DNA of 64,000 nucleotides from Pseudomonas yangonensis. GTDB lineage: Bacteria > Pseudomonadota > Gammaproteobacteria > Pseudomonadales > Pseudomonadaceae. This document shows positions 13,506 to 22,345 of this stretch, piece by piece. The stretch is taken from NCBI RefSeq assembly GCF_009932725.1, contig NZ_BLJU01000012.1, positions 1 to 64,000 of the forward strand, written 5' to 3'. The notes under the pieces were generated by a model. It ran no database searches. It saw only the letters and a list, made by a program, of their open reading frames with translations, and was not told the origin of the DNA. The translations under genes were made by a program, and so were the position numbers. Within the stretch, counting starts at the first letter, position 1; the number at the start of each line of letters is the position of its first letter.

Positions 13506-14306
13506 TCAGATGTGCAGGATGAATTCGCGCACCAGCTTGCTGCCGAAGTAGGCCAGCATCAGCAGGCAGAACCCGGCGAGGGTCCAGCGAATGGCCTTGT
13601 GACCGCGCCAGCCGAGCTGGTGGCGGCCCCACAGCAGCACCGCGAATACCACCCAGGCAAAGCACGACAGGATGGTCTTGTGCACCAGGTGCTGGGCGAA
13701 CAGATCATCGATGTACAGCGCGCCGGACAGCAACGACAGCGACAGCAGCACCCAGCCGGCGAAGAGGAAGCCGAACAGCAGGCTTTCCATGGTCTGCAGC
13801 GGTGGGAAATTGCGGATCAGTCCGGACGGATGCTTGTGCTTGAGCTGGTAGTCCTGCAACAGCAACAGCACCGACTGGAACACGGCGATGGTCAGCATGC
13901 CGTAGGCCAATACCGAGAGCAGGATATGGGCGAGGATGCCGGGGTGTTCGTCGATCGGGTTGATCGTACCGCTGGGCATGAACTCGGCTGCCAGGACCGT
14001 CAGCGTGCCGAGCGGAAACAGCAACAGCAGCAGATTCTCCACCGGTATGCGCGCGCAGGCCAGCAGGATCAGGCCGATCACCGCACAGGCAATCAGGCTG
14101 GCGGCATTGAAGAAGTCCAGGTTGAGGCCGTGTACGTCGTACAGCTGGAAGAACAGGCTGACGACATGCAGGCACAGGGCGAACACGCCCAGCGACGCCA
14201 GCAGGCGTTTGTCGGGAATGCTGCGCTGCGTCAGGCGCAGACCTTGGTAAGCGGCGGCGCCGGCATAAAGGAGGGCGGCGGCGAGGCTGGGCAACAGAGG
14301 GTGCAT
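13506..14306 (-). CDS. CcsA/YpjD-like cytochrome c assembly family membrane protein
   Basis: A 266-residue integral membrane protein with about eight predicted hydrophobic segments and the CcsA-family core (NPIDEHPGILAHILLSVLAYG, with HPG and a later HKTILS supplying conserved histidines). CcsA relatives handle haem for cytochrome c maturation; this stand-alone YpjD branch next to CorC may instead act in membrane or metal homeostasis, so the role is uncertain. The ATG at 14306 is preferred over an open extension of 14 codons. Divergent from ffh. Confidence 0.88.
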   Translation of the reverse strand: MHPLLPSLAAALLYAGAAAYQGLRLTQRSIPDKRLLASLGVFALCLHVVSLFFQLYDVHGLNLDFFNAASLIACAVIGLILLACARIPVENLLLLLFPLGTLTVLAAEFMPSGTINPIDEHPGILAHILLSVLAYGMLTIAVFQSVLLLLQDYQLKHKHPSGLIRNFPPLQTMESLLFGFLFAGWVLLSLSLLSGALYIDDLFAQHLVHKTILSCFAWVVFAVLLWGRHQLGWRGHKAIRWTLAGFCLLMLAYFGSKLVREFILHI

Positions 14307-14380
14307 AAATCCGTGTAAGGCGAGCCCGAAAGGCGCTGAGTGTGGCACAGAAGGGCGTCAGCACGAAAGACTACCGGCGG

Positions 14381-14409
14381 TGTCGGCAGCTCGGTGACTC
14401 CGCTATAAT
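14381..14409 (+). promoter_or_regulatory. ffh promoter
   Basis: A perfect -10 hexamer TATAAT (14404-14409) with TGTCGG 17 bases upstream as a poor -35. It lies 55 bp before the ffh start, between divergently transcribed genes. Confidence 0.65.
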
Positions 14410-14463
14410 CCGCCGCCTGTCGTACACCCGGCGCGCCGGGTCGCACCTATCAAAGGAACGCGC

Positions 14464-15843
<1,380 letters not shown>

Positions 15844-15883
15844 AGGCCTGCGCCCCGGTCGATGGCCGCGCGGAAAAAGAGAT

Positions 15884-15911
15884 TTGCAAACCGCCGCATA
15901 ATCCTTAAAAT
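15884..15911 (+). promoter_or_regulatory. Promoter of the rpsP-rimM-trmD-rplS operon
   Basis: TTGCAA (-35) and TAAAAT (-10) separated by 16 bp, ending 74 bp before rpsP. A small G/C hairpin (GGCCTTTCGGGCC) follows in the leader and could be regulatory. Confidence 0.65.
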
Positions 15912-15985
15912 ATGCGGCCTTTCGGGCCTAGGCCCATTTTTGATGTGTGCCTCAAGTTAGCACCGACTACAGGAACGATGTTCTC

Positions 15986-16237
15986 ATGGTAACTATTCGT
16001 CTCGCTCGCGGCGGCTCCAAAAAGCGCCCCTTCTACCACCTGACCGTGACCAACAGCCGCAATGCGCGCGACGGTCGCTTCGTAGAGCGTATCGGTTTCT
16101 TCAACCCGATCGCCTCGGGTGCTGAAGTCAAGCTGTCCGTAAACCAAGAGCGCGCTAACTACTGGCTCGGCCAGGGCGCTCAGCCGTCTGAGCGTGTTGC
16201 TCAGCTGCTCAAGGAAGCTGCCAAGGCTGCTGCCTAA
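15986..16237 (+). CDS. rpsP: 30S ribosomal protein S16
   Basis: An 83-residue small-subunit protein, recognised from [18 protein letters not shown] and the following [11 protein letters not shown]. First gene of the conserved rpsP-rimM-trmD-rplS operon. AGGA lies 11 bases before the ATG. Upstream in-frame codons are open, but the start chosen is universally conserved. Confidence 0.98.
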   Translation: MVTIRLARGGSKKRPFYHLTVTNSRNARDGRFVERIGFFNPIASGAEVKLSVNQERANYWLGQGAQPSERVAQLLKEAAKAAA

Positions 16238-16246
16238 GCATCTTCT

Positions 16247-16783
16247 ATGAGTACGACGCCGGCCGTCGCCGAGGATCTGATCATTCTCGGCAAGATTGTT
16301 TCGGTGCACGGCGTCAGGGGTGAAGTGAAGGTGTATTCCTTTACCGATCCCATCGATAACGTGCTCGATTACCAAAACTGGACGCTCAGGCGTGACGGTG
16401 AGGTAAAGAAAGTGGAACTGGCCAGCGGCCGCCTGCAAGGCAAGGTGCTGGTAGCCAAACTGAAAGGTCTGGATGATCGCGAAATTGCGCGTACCTACGC
16501 CGGTTTCGAGATCTGCGTGCCGCGCAGCGAGCTGCCGGACCTGGAAGAGGGCGAGTTCTACTGGTACCAGTTGCAGGGCTTGAAGGTCATCGATCAGGCG
16601 GGGCAGTTGCTCGGTGTGGTCGACCATCTGTTCGAGACCGGTGCCAACGATGTGATGGTGGTCAAGGCATGCGCAGGCAGCCTGGATGATCGCGAGCGTC
16701 TGCTGCCCTACACGGACCAGTGCGTGCTCTCGATCGACCTGGCAACTGGCGAGATGCGGGTCGACTGGGATGCGGATTTCTAA
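16247..16783 (+). CDS. rimM: 16S rRNA processing/ribosome maturation factor RimM
   Basis: Assists maturation of the 30S head and binds S19. The 178-residue protein has the N-terminal RimM beta-barrel ([20 protein letters not shown]) and a C-terminal PRC-barrel ([11 protein letters not shown], then a GANDVMVV segment). Starts 9 bp after rpsP and ends 5 bp before trmD. Confidence 0.97.
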   Translation: MSTTPAVAEDLIILGKIVSVHGVRGEVKVYSFTDPIDNVLDYQNWTLRRDGEVKKVELASGRLQGKVLVAKLKGLDDREIARTYAGFEICVPRSELPDLEEGEFYWYQLQGLKVIDQAGQLLGVVDHLFETGANDVMVVKACAGSLDDRERLLPYTDQCVLSIDLATGEMRVDWDADF

Positions 16784-16788
16784 GGCTC

Positions 16789-17532
16789 ATGCGCGTAGAA
16801 GTCATCACCCTGTTCCCGGAGATGTTCGCCGCCATCGGCGAGTACGGCATCACCAGTCGTGCGGTCAGGCAGGAGCTGCTCAAGCTCAATTGCTGGAACC
16901 CGCGGGACTATACGACGGATCGCCACCATACGGTGGATGACCGCCCCTTCGGCGGTGGTCCGGGGATGGTGATGAAGATCAAGCCTCTCGAGGATGCCCT
17001 GGCCAGCGCCAGGCAGGCCGCGGGGGAGACGGCGAAGGTGATCTACCTGTCGCCGCAGGGGCGCCGCCTGAATCAGGCTGCGGTCCGCGAGCTGGCGCAG
17101 GAGGAGGCACTGATCCTGATCGCCGGTCGTTATGAAGGCATCGACGAGCGTTTCATCGAGACGCATGTCGATGAGGAATGGTCGATTGGCGACTACGTCC
17201 TGTCCGGCGGTGAGCTGCCGGCCATGGTGCTGATCGATGCGGTAACGCGCCTTTTGCCTGGTGCATTGGGTCATGCCGATTCGGCCGAGGAGGACTCCTT
17301 TACGGATGGCCTGCTCGACTGCCCGCACTACACCCGCCCGGAGGTGTATGCGGATAAACGTGTTCCCGAAGTGTTGCTTAGTGGCAACCACGAACACATC
17401 CGGCGCTGGCGTTTGCAGCAGTCCCTTGGTCGGACCTGGGAACGCCGCGCTGATCTTCTGGATAGCCGCTCGCTTTCTGGAGAAGAGAAGAAGCTGCTGG
17501 AGGAATACATCCGCCAGCGGGACGATAGTTAA
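16789..17532 (+). CDS. trmD: tRNA (guanine-N1-)-methyltransferase
   Basis: SPOUT-class enzyme that makes m1G37 in tRNAs reading CNN codons, preventing +1 frameshifting. The 247-residue protein shows [28 protein letters not shown] and the trefoil-knot AdoMet site ([24 protein letters not shown]). The ATG five bases after rimM is preferred over an open extension into rimM. Confidence 0.98.
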   Translation: MRVEVITLFPEMFAAIGEYGITSRAVRQELLKLNCWNPRDYTTDRHHTVDDRPFGGGPGMVMKIKPLEDALASARQAAGETAKVIYLSPQGRRLNQAAVRELAQEEALILIAGRYEGIDERFIETHVDEEWSIGDYVLSGGELPAMVLIDAVTRLLPGALGHADSAEEDSFTDGLLDCPHYTRPEVYADKRVPEVLLSGNHEHIRRWRLQQSLGRTWERRADLLDSRSLSGEEKKLLEEYIRQRDDS

Positions 17533-17574
17533 CGTATCGATGGCAGGCCGGGAGGCTTGTCTTAGGAGCGCAGC

Positions 17575-17925
17575 ATGACCAACAAGATTATCCAGATGCT
17601 CGAAGCCGAGCAGATGAACAAAGAAATCCCGACTTTCGCCCCGGGCGACACCGTTGTCGTGCAAGTGAAAGTGAAGGAAGGCGACCGTCAGCGTCTGCAG
17701 GCCTTCGAAGGCGTCGTGATCGCCAAGCGTAACCGTGGCCTGAACAGTGCCTTCACCGTGCGCAAGATCTCCAGCGGTGTTGGCGTCGAGCGTACCTTCC
17801 AGACCTACTCGCCGCTGGTTGACAGCCTGAGCGTCAAGCGTCGCGGTGACGTACGCAAGGCCAAGCTGTACTACCTGCGCGACCTGTCCGGCAAAGCCGC
17901 GCGCATCAAGGAAAAGCTGTCCTAA
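17575..17925 (+). CDS. rplS: 50S ribosomal protein L19
   Basis: A 116-residue large-subunit protein at the subunit interface. Recognised from [10 protein letters not shown] and the basic [19 protein letters not shown]. Last gene of the operon, with AGGAG upstream of the ATG and a strong terminator downstream. Confidence 0.98.
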   Translation: MTNKIIQMLEAEQMNKEIPTFAPGDTVVVQVKVKEGDRQRLQAFEGVVIAKRNRGLNSAFTVRKISSGVGVERTFQTYSPLVDSLSVKRRGDVRKAKLYYLRDLSGKAARIKEKLS

Positions 17926-17943
17926 GTTCGGACGCTTCTCTGG

Positions 17944-17970
17944 AAAAAGCAGCCTACGGGCTGCTTTTTT
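17944..17970 (+). terminator. Rho-independent terminator of the rpsP operon
   Basis: GCAGCC and GGCTGC form a 6-bp GC stem with a four-base loop, extended by an A5/T6 tract on either side. Confidence 0.93.
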
Positions 17971-17991
17971 CGTTTCTGGCGTCCAGCAATC

Positions 17992-18418
17992 ATGAGTAGC
18001 AGTGGCATGACCCCAAGAGAGCAAGAGATTCAGCGGCGTATCGCGCTGTCGGAAACGCGCGTGACCAAGGCGGTGTTTCCACCGACCACCAATCACCACA
18101 ACACGCTATTCGGCGGCACGGCGCTGGCCTGGATGGACGAGGTGTCATTCATCGCCGCAACGCGCTTCTGCCGTCTGCCGCTGGTAACGGTGTCCAGCGA
18201 TCGCATCGACTTCAAGCATGCGATACCGGCCGGCTCTATCGTCGAACTGATCGGGCGGGTGCAAGGTCGGCAATACCAGCCTCAAGGTGGAGGTCGAGGT
18301 CTTCGTCGAGGGGCTGTATCAGGAGGGGCGCGAGCGGGCTATCAGCGGTAGCTTCAGTTTCGTTGCCGTCGATGATCGGCAAAAGCCCGTGCCGGTGCTG
18401 CCGGGCTTCGCTCGGTGA
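17992..18418 (+). pseudogene. Acyl-CoA thioesterase (YciA/hotdog), frameshifted
   Basis: Residues 1-90 (17992 to about 18261) read as a clear hotdog-fold acyl-CoA thioesterase with the active-site region NHHNTLFGGTALAWMDEVSFI. After GRV at 18259-18261 the frame runs into a Gln/Gly/Arg-rich shadow, while the expected sequence (VGNTSLKVEVEVF ... ISGSFSFVAVD, ending PGFAR) continues in another frame to a TGA at 18416-18418. Four bases separate the two halves where two codons (typically V-K) are expected, so two bases appear to be missing; restoring GT would read GRVVKVGNTSL. Either a recent 2-bp deletion or an assembly error. Without repair the product lacks about 50 C-terminal residues. Confidence 0.85.
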
Positions 18419-18423
18419 TCGCT

Positions 18424-19104
18424 TCAGGGGCGCAGGCTGATTTTCAGGCTGGCCTGCGACAGATCGATGTTGTGCAGGCTCAGGTTGCCGAAGCTCTGGC
18501 CGGCCGGCGCATCCTTGATGCGGAGATTGTCGAAGCTCAGGTCGCCGATGGAGCTGGGCAGGTTGACGTTGAATGAGCCGTCGTTGCTCAGCGTCGAGCG
18601 CAGCTTACCGGTGTCATAGCGCACGTCACGCAGGCTGGTTTCGGCATCCAGATTGTCGAGTGCCGGCATCACCAGCTTGGCCAGTTGCTTGATCGTGTCC
18701 AGGTCATCACCGCTTTCTGCGCGCAGCAGCAAGCCTTGCAGGGCTTCGTCCAGGCCCTGAGCGCTGACCGAGCTCATTTCGCTATCGCTGAGCGACTGCA
18801 TGCCACGGGGTGTTTCGTCCTGACTGATGGTGCTTGGCGGCTGCAGCCGCTGAATGTCGGCGCCGGCCATCTGGAAAGGGGTCATCAGCGCCGCCACCAA
18901 TGTGGCGGCCAGGCGCAGGGTGCTTTGTTTCTTCAGTGCCTTGCTCAGTTGCTTCTGGGTGAGCAGGCCCTGTTCTACGAGCACCTCGCCGAGGCGTTTG
19001 TGGCTGGTCAGTTGTGCCTTGATCGCCGCATCCAGTTGCGTGCTGGTAATGAGTCCCTTGTTGATCAGAATCTGGCCGAGACGCGAGTTTAGGTGTTGGG
19101 ACAT
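18424..19104 (-). CDS. Stand-alone MshEN-type (predicted c-di-GMP-binding) protein
   Basis: A 226-residue protein. Residues 8-31 and 37-60 each match the MshEN consensus (RLGxxLxxxGL.....L...I/LxxQ): RLGQILINKG...AIKAQ and RLGEVLVEQG...ALKKQ, two 24-residue motifs with a 5-residue spacer, exactly the layout of c-di-GMP-binding domains of T4P/T2SS ATPases. No ATPase domain follows. Instead there is one hydrophobic segment (about 65-82), then a region rich in polar beta-like repeats (SFNVNLPSSIGDLSFDNLRI). Function is unknown; c-di-GMP binding is inferred. Located between the thioesterase remnant and divergent xerD. Confidence 0.75.
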   Translation of the reverse strand: MSQHLNSRLGQILINKGLITSTQLDAAIKAQLTSHKRLGEVLVEQGLLTQKQLSKALKKQSTLRLAATLVAALMTPFQMAGADIQRLQPPSTISQDETPRGMQSLSDSEMSSVSAQGLDEALQGLLLRAESGDDLDTIKQLAKLVMPALDNLDAETSLRDVRYDTGKLRSTLSNDGSFNVNLPSSIGDLSFDNLRIKDAPAGQSFGNLSLHNIDLSQASLKISLRP

Positions 19105-19336
19105 GAAGGTCTACCGGAGGGTGATGGCATGGTGAAATCATCGGCTCGTGATCACTGGCTGTCACCCAACCAAAGGCAGGGTTTCGCAAGGCGCCGGGTT
19201 GTGAGTCGAGACGTTTTTGCACAGCCCTTGCCCGTGCTGTTTCCTCTCTTCACATCGAGATTGGGCCGGGTGGTGTACTGGTACGTCAGTGACGGGCTGT
19301 GGAACACTTGCCGCTCGTGTTGCCGAAGGTCAATCG

Positions 19337-20233
19337 ATGTCTACCTTGAATCATCCTCTTATCGAGCGCTTTCTCGAGGCGCTGTGGCTGGAAAAGGGGC
19401 TCTCCGCCCACACTCAGGCTGCCTATCGCAGCGATCTGGAGCACTTCAATGCCTGGCTCGATGCGCGTGGCCTGGCGCTGCAGCACATCGGTCGCGACGC
19501 CATTCTCGATCATCTGGCCTGGCGGCTTGAACAGGGTTATCAGGCGCGCTCCACTGCGCGCTTTCTCTCGGGGTTGCGCGGTTTCTACCGTTTCCTGCTG
19601 CGTGAAATGCTGATCAGCGAAGATCCGAGCTTGCAGGTCGAGTTGCCGCAGATCGGTCGGCCACTGCCCAAGTCGTTGTCCGAAGCCGATGTCGAGGCGC
19701 TGCTGCAGGCGCCGGATCTGGATGACCCCATTGGTCTGCGTGATCGCGCGATGCTCGAAGTGCTGTATGCCTGCGGTTTGCGCGTCAGCGAGCTGGTCGG
19801 TTTGACGCTGGAGCAGGTCAATCTGCGTCAGGGCGTGTTGCGGGTGTTCGGCAAGGGTAGCAAGGAGCGTCTGGTGCCGCTGGGCGAGGAGGCCATCGCC
19901 TGGATCGAGCGTTACATGCGCGAGGCGCGCCCGTTGTTGCTGGGTGGTAAACCCAGCGATGTGCTGTTCCCCAGCCTGCGCGGCGAGCAGATGACCCGGC
20001 AGACCTTCTGGCATCGCATCAAGCACCAGGCGCAGGTCGCCGGTATCAGCAAGGCGCTGTCGCCGCATACCTTGCGCCATGCCTTCGCCACGCATCTGCT
20101 CAATCATGGCGCCGACCTGCGCGTGGTGCAGATGCTGCTGGGCCACAGCGACCTGTCTACCACGCAGATCTATACCCATATCGCCCGCGCCCGCCTGCAG
20201 GAGTTGCATGCGCAGCACCACCCGCGCGGCTGA
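19337..20233 (+). CDS. xerD: Site-specific tyrosine recombinase XerD
   Basis: With XerC resolves chromosome dimers at dif under FtsK control. The 298-residue length equals E. coli XerD. An N-terminal core-binding domain (about 1-95) precedes the catalytic domain with Arg in GLRVSELVGL, HTLRHAFATH, the GHSDLSTTQIYTH block with the nucleophile Tyr, and KGSKERLVPL. The ATG at 19337 gives the family N-terminus. dsbC, hom and thrC follow in the same order as in other pseudomonads. Confidence 0.96.
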   Translation: MSTLNHPLIERFLEALWLEKGLSAHTQAAYRSDLEHFNAWLDARGLALQHIGRDAILDHLAWRLEQGYQARSTARFLSGLRGFYRFLLREMLISEDPSLQVELPQIGRPLPKSLSEADVEALLQAPDLDDPIGLRDRAMLEVLYACGLRVSELVGLTLEQVNLRQGVLRVFGKGSKERLVPLGEEAIAWIERYMREARPLLLGGKPSDVLFPSLRGEQMTRQTFWHRIKHQAQVAGISKALSPHTLRHAFATHLLNHGADLRVVQMLLGHSDLSTTQIYTHIARARLQELHAQHHPRG

Positions 20234-20244
20234 TTTTTCATAAA

Positions 20245-20285
20245 CGAAACCCCGCCACCGTTGCCGGTGTCGGGGTTCGTTCTTT
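20245..20285. terminator. Bidirectional terminator between xerD and the DUF2790 gene
   Basis: CGAAACCCCG and CGGGGTTCG pair around an inner CACCG/CGGTG stem; T-rich sequence follows on the plus strand and AAA-rich on the other side, fitting two convergent genes. Confidence 0.8.
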
Positions 20286-20324
20286 CCAGTCGCTTTTCGT
20301 CCTCCTGCCGGCGAGCCGGGATCA

Positions 20325-20585
20325 TCAGCTCTGGCTGGTGCAGGCATCGGACAGCTGTTCGTAATCGAGAACTTCCACCTCACCCGCACTGTTGCGGTAG
20401 GTCATCTTCGCCGTGACCACTTCGCATTGACCGCTGGTGGGCACGTCGATGGAGATCACCTTGGCGATATCCAGGTTCTGGCCGTAGCGGTAGGGCGTGG
20501 CTTCGGCGCTGTGGGCGAGGCTGGTGAGCGACGCGCTGAGTGCGAGGGCGGTCAGGGCGGTGGCGAACAGGGTGCGGGTTTTCAT
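20325..20585 (-). CDS. DUF2790 family periplasmic protein
   Basis: An 86-residue secreted protein: signal peptide (about 1-26, ending AHSA), then the DUF2790 core (YGQNLDIAKVISID, MTYRNSAGEVEVLDY, terminal Cys). Two mature cysteines could form a disulfide. Pseudomonads carry several such proteins of unknown function. A strong Shine-Dalgarno (AGAGGAG) precedes the ATG. Downstream of ohr on the same strand but separated by 58 bp. Confidence 0.87.
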   Translation of the reverse strand: MKTRTLFATALTALALSASLTSLAHSAEATPYRYGQNLDIAKVISIDVPTSGQCEVVTAKMTYRNSAGEVEVLDYEQLSDACTSQS

Positions 20586-20643
20586 GGTGGTTCTCCTCTT
20601 GGGCCGTGCTCGGGCTATGGCCGCGAGCGCCGGCTGCTGTCTG

Positions 20644-21069
20644 TCAGACGATGGTCAGGGTGACGTCGATGTTGCCGCGGGTGGCGTTGGAGTACGGGCA
20701 GACGATGTGCGCGCGATCCACCAGGGTTTGTGCGGCGTCGCGCTCGAGGCCCGGCAGGCTGATGCGCAGTTCCACTTCGATGCCGAAACCGGTGGGGATG
20801 GCGCCGATGCCGACGGTGCCTTCGATGAAGGTGTCAGCCGGGATGCTCAGCTTGTCGCGGGCGGCGACGAACTTCAGGGCGCCGAGGAAGCAGGCGGAGT
20901 AGCCGGCGGCGAAGAGTTGTTCCGGGTTGGTGCCGTTGCCGCCGGCGCCACCGAGTTCTTTCGGGGTGGTCAGGGCGATGTCCAGGATGCCGTCGGAGGA
21001 AACGGCGCGGCCTTCACGGCCACCGAAGGCTTCAGCGGTTGCACGGTAGAGAACGTTTTCGATAGTCAT
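20644..21069 (-). CDS. ohr: Organic hydroperoxide resistance protein Ohr (OsmC family)
   Basis: Thiol peroxidase that reduces organic and lipid hydroperoxides. The 141-residue protein carries the catalytic Cys60 ([12 protein letters not shown]) and resolving Cys124 ([11 protein letters not shown]), with Arg18 and Glu50 in their conserved contexts. Length and residue numbering match characterised Pseudomonas Ohr. The ATG at 21069 excludes an upstream extension through AT-rich regulatory sequence. No ohrR-type MarR regulator lies beside it in this window, unlike many genomes. Confidence 0.94.
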   Translation of the reverse strand: MTIENVLYRATAEAFGGREGRAVSSDGILDIALTTPKELGGAGGNGTNPEQLFAAGYSACFLGALKFVAARDKLSIPADTFIEGTVGIGAIPTGFGIEVELRISLPGLERDAAQTLVDRAHIVCPYSNATRGNIDVTLTIV

Positions 21070-21143
21070 GGTGGTGATCCTCGTCGGTAAGTGAATGATG
21101 GATTGGCTTGCTAAACGTTTGTGCGCTAACCGTTTCCATGGGA

Positions 21144-21186
21144 ATAAATGTATTGCGATAAACATTAGTGCGCAAGATAAATGTAT
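21144..21186. promoter_or_regulatory. AT-rich repeat region upstream of ohr, candidate operator
   Basis: ATAAATGTAT occurs twice as a direct repeat, 33 bp apart, with an intervening dyad (AATGT-N10-ACATT, 21147-21166). This AT-rich patch, about 75-120 bp upstream of ohr, stands out from the GC-rich surroundings. It is a plausible binding site for a peroxide-sensing repressor of the OhrR type; the identity is inferred. The rest of the roughly 300-bp ohr-dsbC gap shows no gene. Confidence 0.45.
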
Positions 21187-21371
21187 GGATCGTTTCGCTA
21201 TATGCATTGGCGCGGTTGGAATAAGTCTTGCGAGATCGCGTTTCGGTTGAGGAGCAGGCGGTTACTCGTGGCGTGGGCTTGTACGCTATGTGCTACCTGT
21301 TCGGCTGTCTGCGGCGCCATCTGTGGTAGGCTGTAGCGATTTCACCGGTCCGTCGTTCGACAGGAGTGTTC

Positions 21372-22097
21372 ATGTCCCTGACCCGTATTTCCATTGCTCT
21401 GGCGCTCGCGCTGGGCAGTAGCGTCACGCTGGCTGCCGACCCCGATCAGGTCATCCGTCAGTCGCTCAAGTCGCTCGACGCCAACCTGCCGATCGAGGCC
21501 ATTGCCGAGAGTCCGATGACCGGTATCTACCAGGTGCAACTGGAAGGTGGTCGTCAGCTCTATACCAGCGCAGATGGTCAGTTCCTGCTGCAGGGCTACC
21601 TGTTCCAGGTCAAGGATGGCAAGGCCGTGAACCTTACCGAGATCGAGGAAAGCCGCGCCGTGGCCAAGCAGATCAACGCCATTCCGGCCAAGGAAATGGT
21701 GGTGTTCGCGCCCAAGGCACCGAAGACCCATATCACCGTGTTCACCGATACCGACTGCGGCTATTGCCAGAAGCTGCACAGCGAAGTGCCGGAGCTCAAC
21801 CGTCTGGGCGTGGAAGTGCGTTATGTCGCTTTCCCGCGCCAGGGGCTGAACAGCCCGGCAGCCAAGGAGCTGGTCAATGTCTGGTGCGCCAAGGATCAGC
21901 AGGAAGCCATGAATCGCGCCAAGACTCGCCAGAGCGTCGCCGATGCGACCTGTGACAATCCGGTGGCCAAGCAGTATCAGCTGGGCCAGATGATCGGGGT
22001 CAACGGTACGCCGGCCATCGTGCTGGCCAACGGCAAGATGATTCCGGGCTATCAGCCGGCGCCGCAGTTAGCCAAGATTGCCCTGGAGTCTAACTAA
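21372..22097 (+). CDS. dsbC: Thiol:disulfide interchange protein DsbC
   Basis: Periplasmic disulfide isomerase kept reduced by DsbD. The 241-residue precursor has a signal peptide (about 1-21), an N-terminal dimerisation domain (about 22-80) and a thioredoxin-fold domain with active site Cys129-Gly-Tyr-Cys132 and a second structural Cys pair (VWCAKD, ATCDN). CAGGAG is five bases before the ATG; an in-frame GTG two codons upstream is less likely. Its stop codon adjoins a hairpin repeat element. Confidence 0.95.
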   Translation: MSLTRISIALALALGSSVTLAADPDQVIRQSLKSLDANLPIEAIAESPMTGIYQVQLEGGRQLYTSADGQFLLQGYLFQVKDGKAVNLTEIEESRAVAKQINAIPAKEMVVFAPKAPKTHITVFTDTDCGYCQKLHSEVPELNRLGVEVRYVAFPRQGLNSPAAKELVNVWCAKDQQEAMNRAKTRQSVADATCDNPVAKQYQLGQMIGVNGTPAIVLANGKMIPGYQPAPQLAKIALESN

Positions 22098-22238
22098 GAA
22101 CCTGTCCACGACCTGCTGCGCGTCGGCTCTGCTGCGTTAAAAACAGGCTCGGAATGCTCATTTACACTTCGTAAACTGCGCTTCCTCGCCTGTTTTTGCC
22201 TTGCATAGCTCTAGCTCGCGAGCTCGTGAAAAGGTTCT
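22097..22238. repeat. Hairpin repeat element, copy 1 (142 bp)
   Basis: Terminal inverted repeats of 15 bp (AGAACCTGTCCACGA against AGAACCTTTTCACGA read inward from the right end; 12 matches). Inside, AAAAACAGGC (22139-22148) pairs with GCCTGTTTTT (22188-22197), and TTTAC/GTAAA forms an inner stem. The core GCTGCGTTAAAAA...GCTCATTTAC...GTAAACTGCGC is shared with the copy at 55358-55485 and in part with 62141-62220. No coding capacity. It starts in the last base of the dsbC stop codon and may serve as its terminator. Confidence 0.85.
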
Positions 22239-22263
22239 GTGAGCCGTGGATTGACTAACAAAC

Positions 22264-22316
22264 AGCCGCTTCGTAAGGTGCGGCTCTTTATCTGCGGCCG
22301 GAGCATGCTCCGGCCG
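22264..22316 (+). promoter_or_regulatory. Two consecutive hairpins in the hom leader
   Basis: AGCCGC (22264-22269) pairs with GCGGCT (22280-22285), followed by CTTTAT. Then comes a perfect palindrome CGGCCGGAGC/GCTCCGGCCG centred on AT (22295-22316), followed by TTTCGT. They may be tandem terminators after dsbC or a leader structure for hom; no leader peptide rich in Thr, Ile or Met codons was seen. Confidence 0.55.
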
Positions 22317-22345
22317 TTTCGTGCAGTGCTGATGGGGAATTGAGT

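Noticed and set aside
22097..22238. Hairpin element as an insertion sequence with a transposase
   Set aside because: Only about 140 bp, with no coding capacity and no clear target-site duplication.
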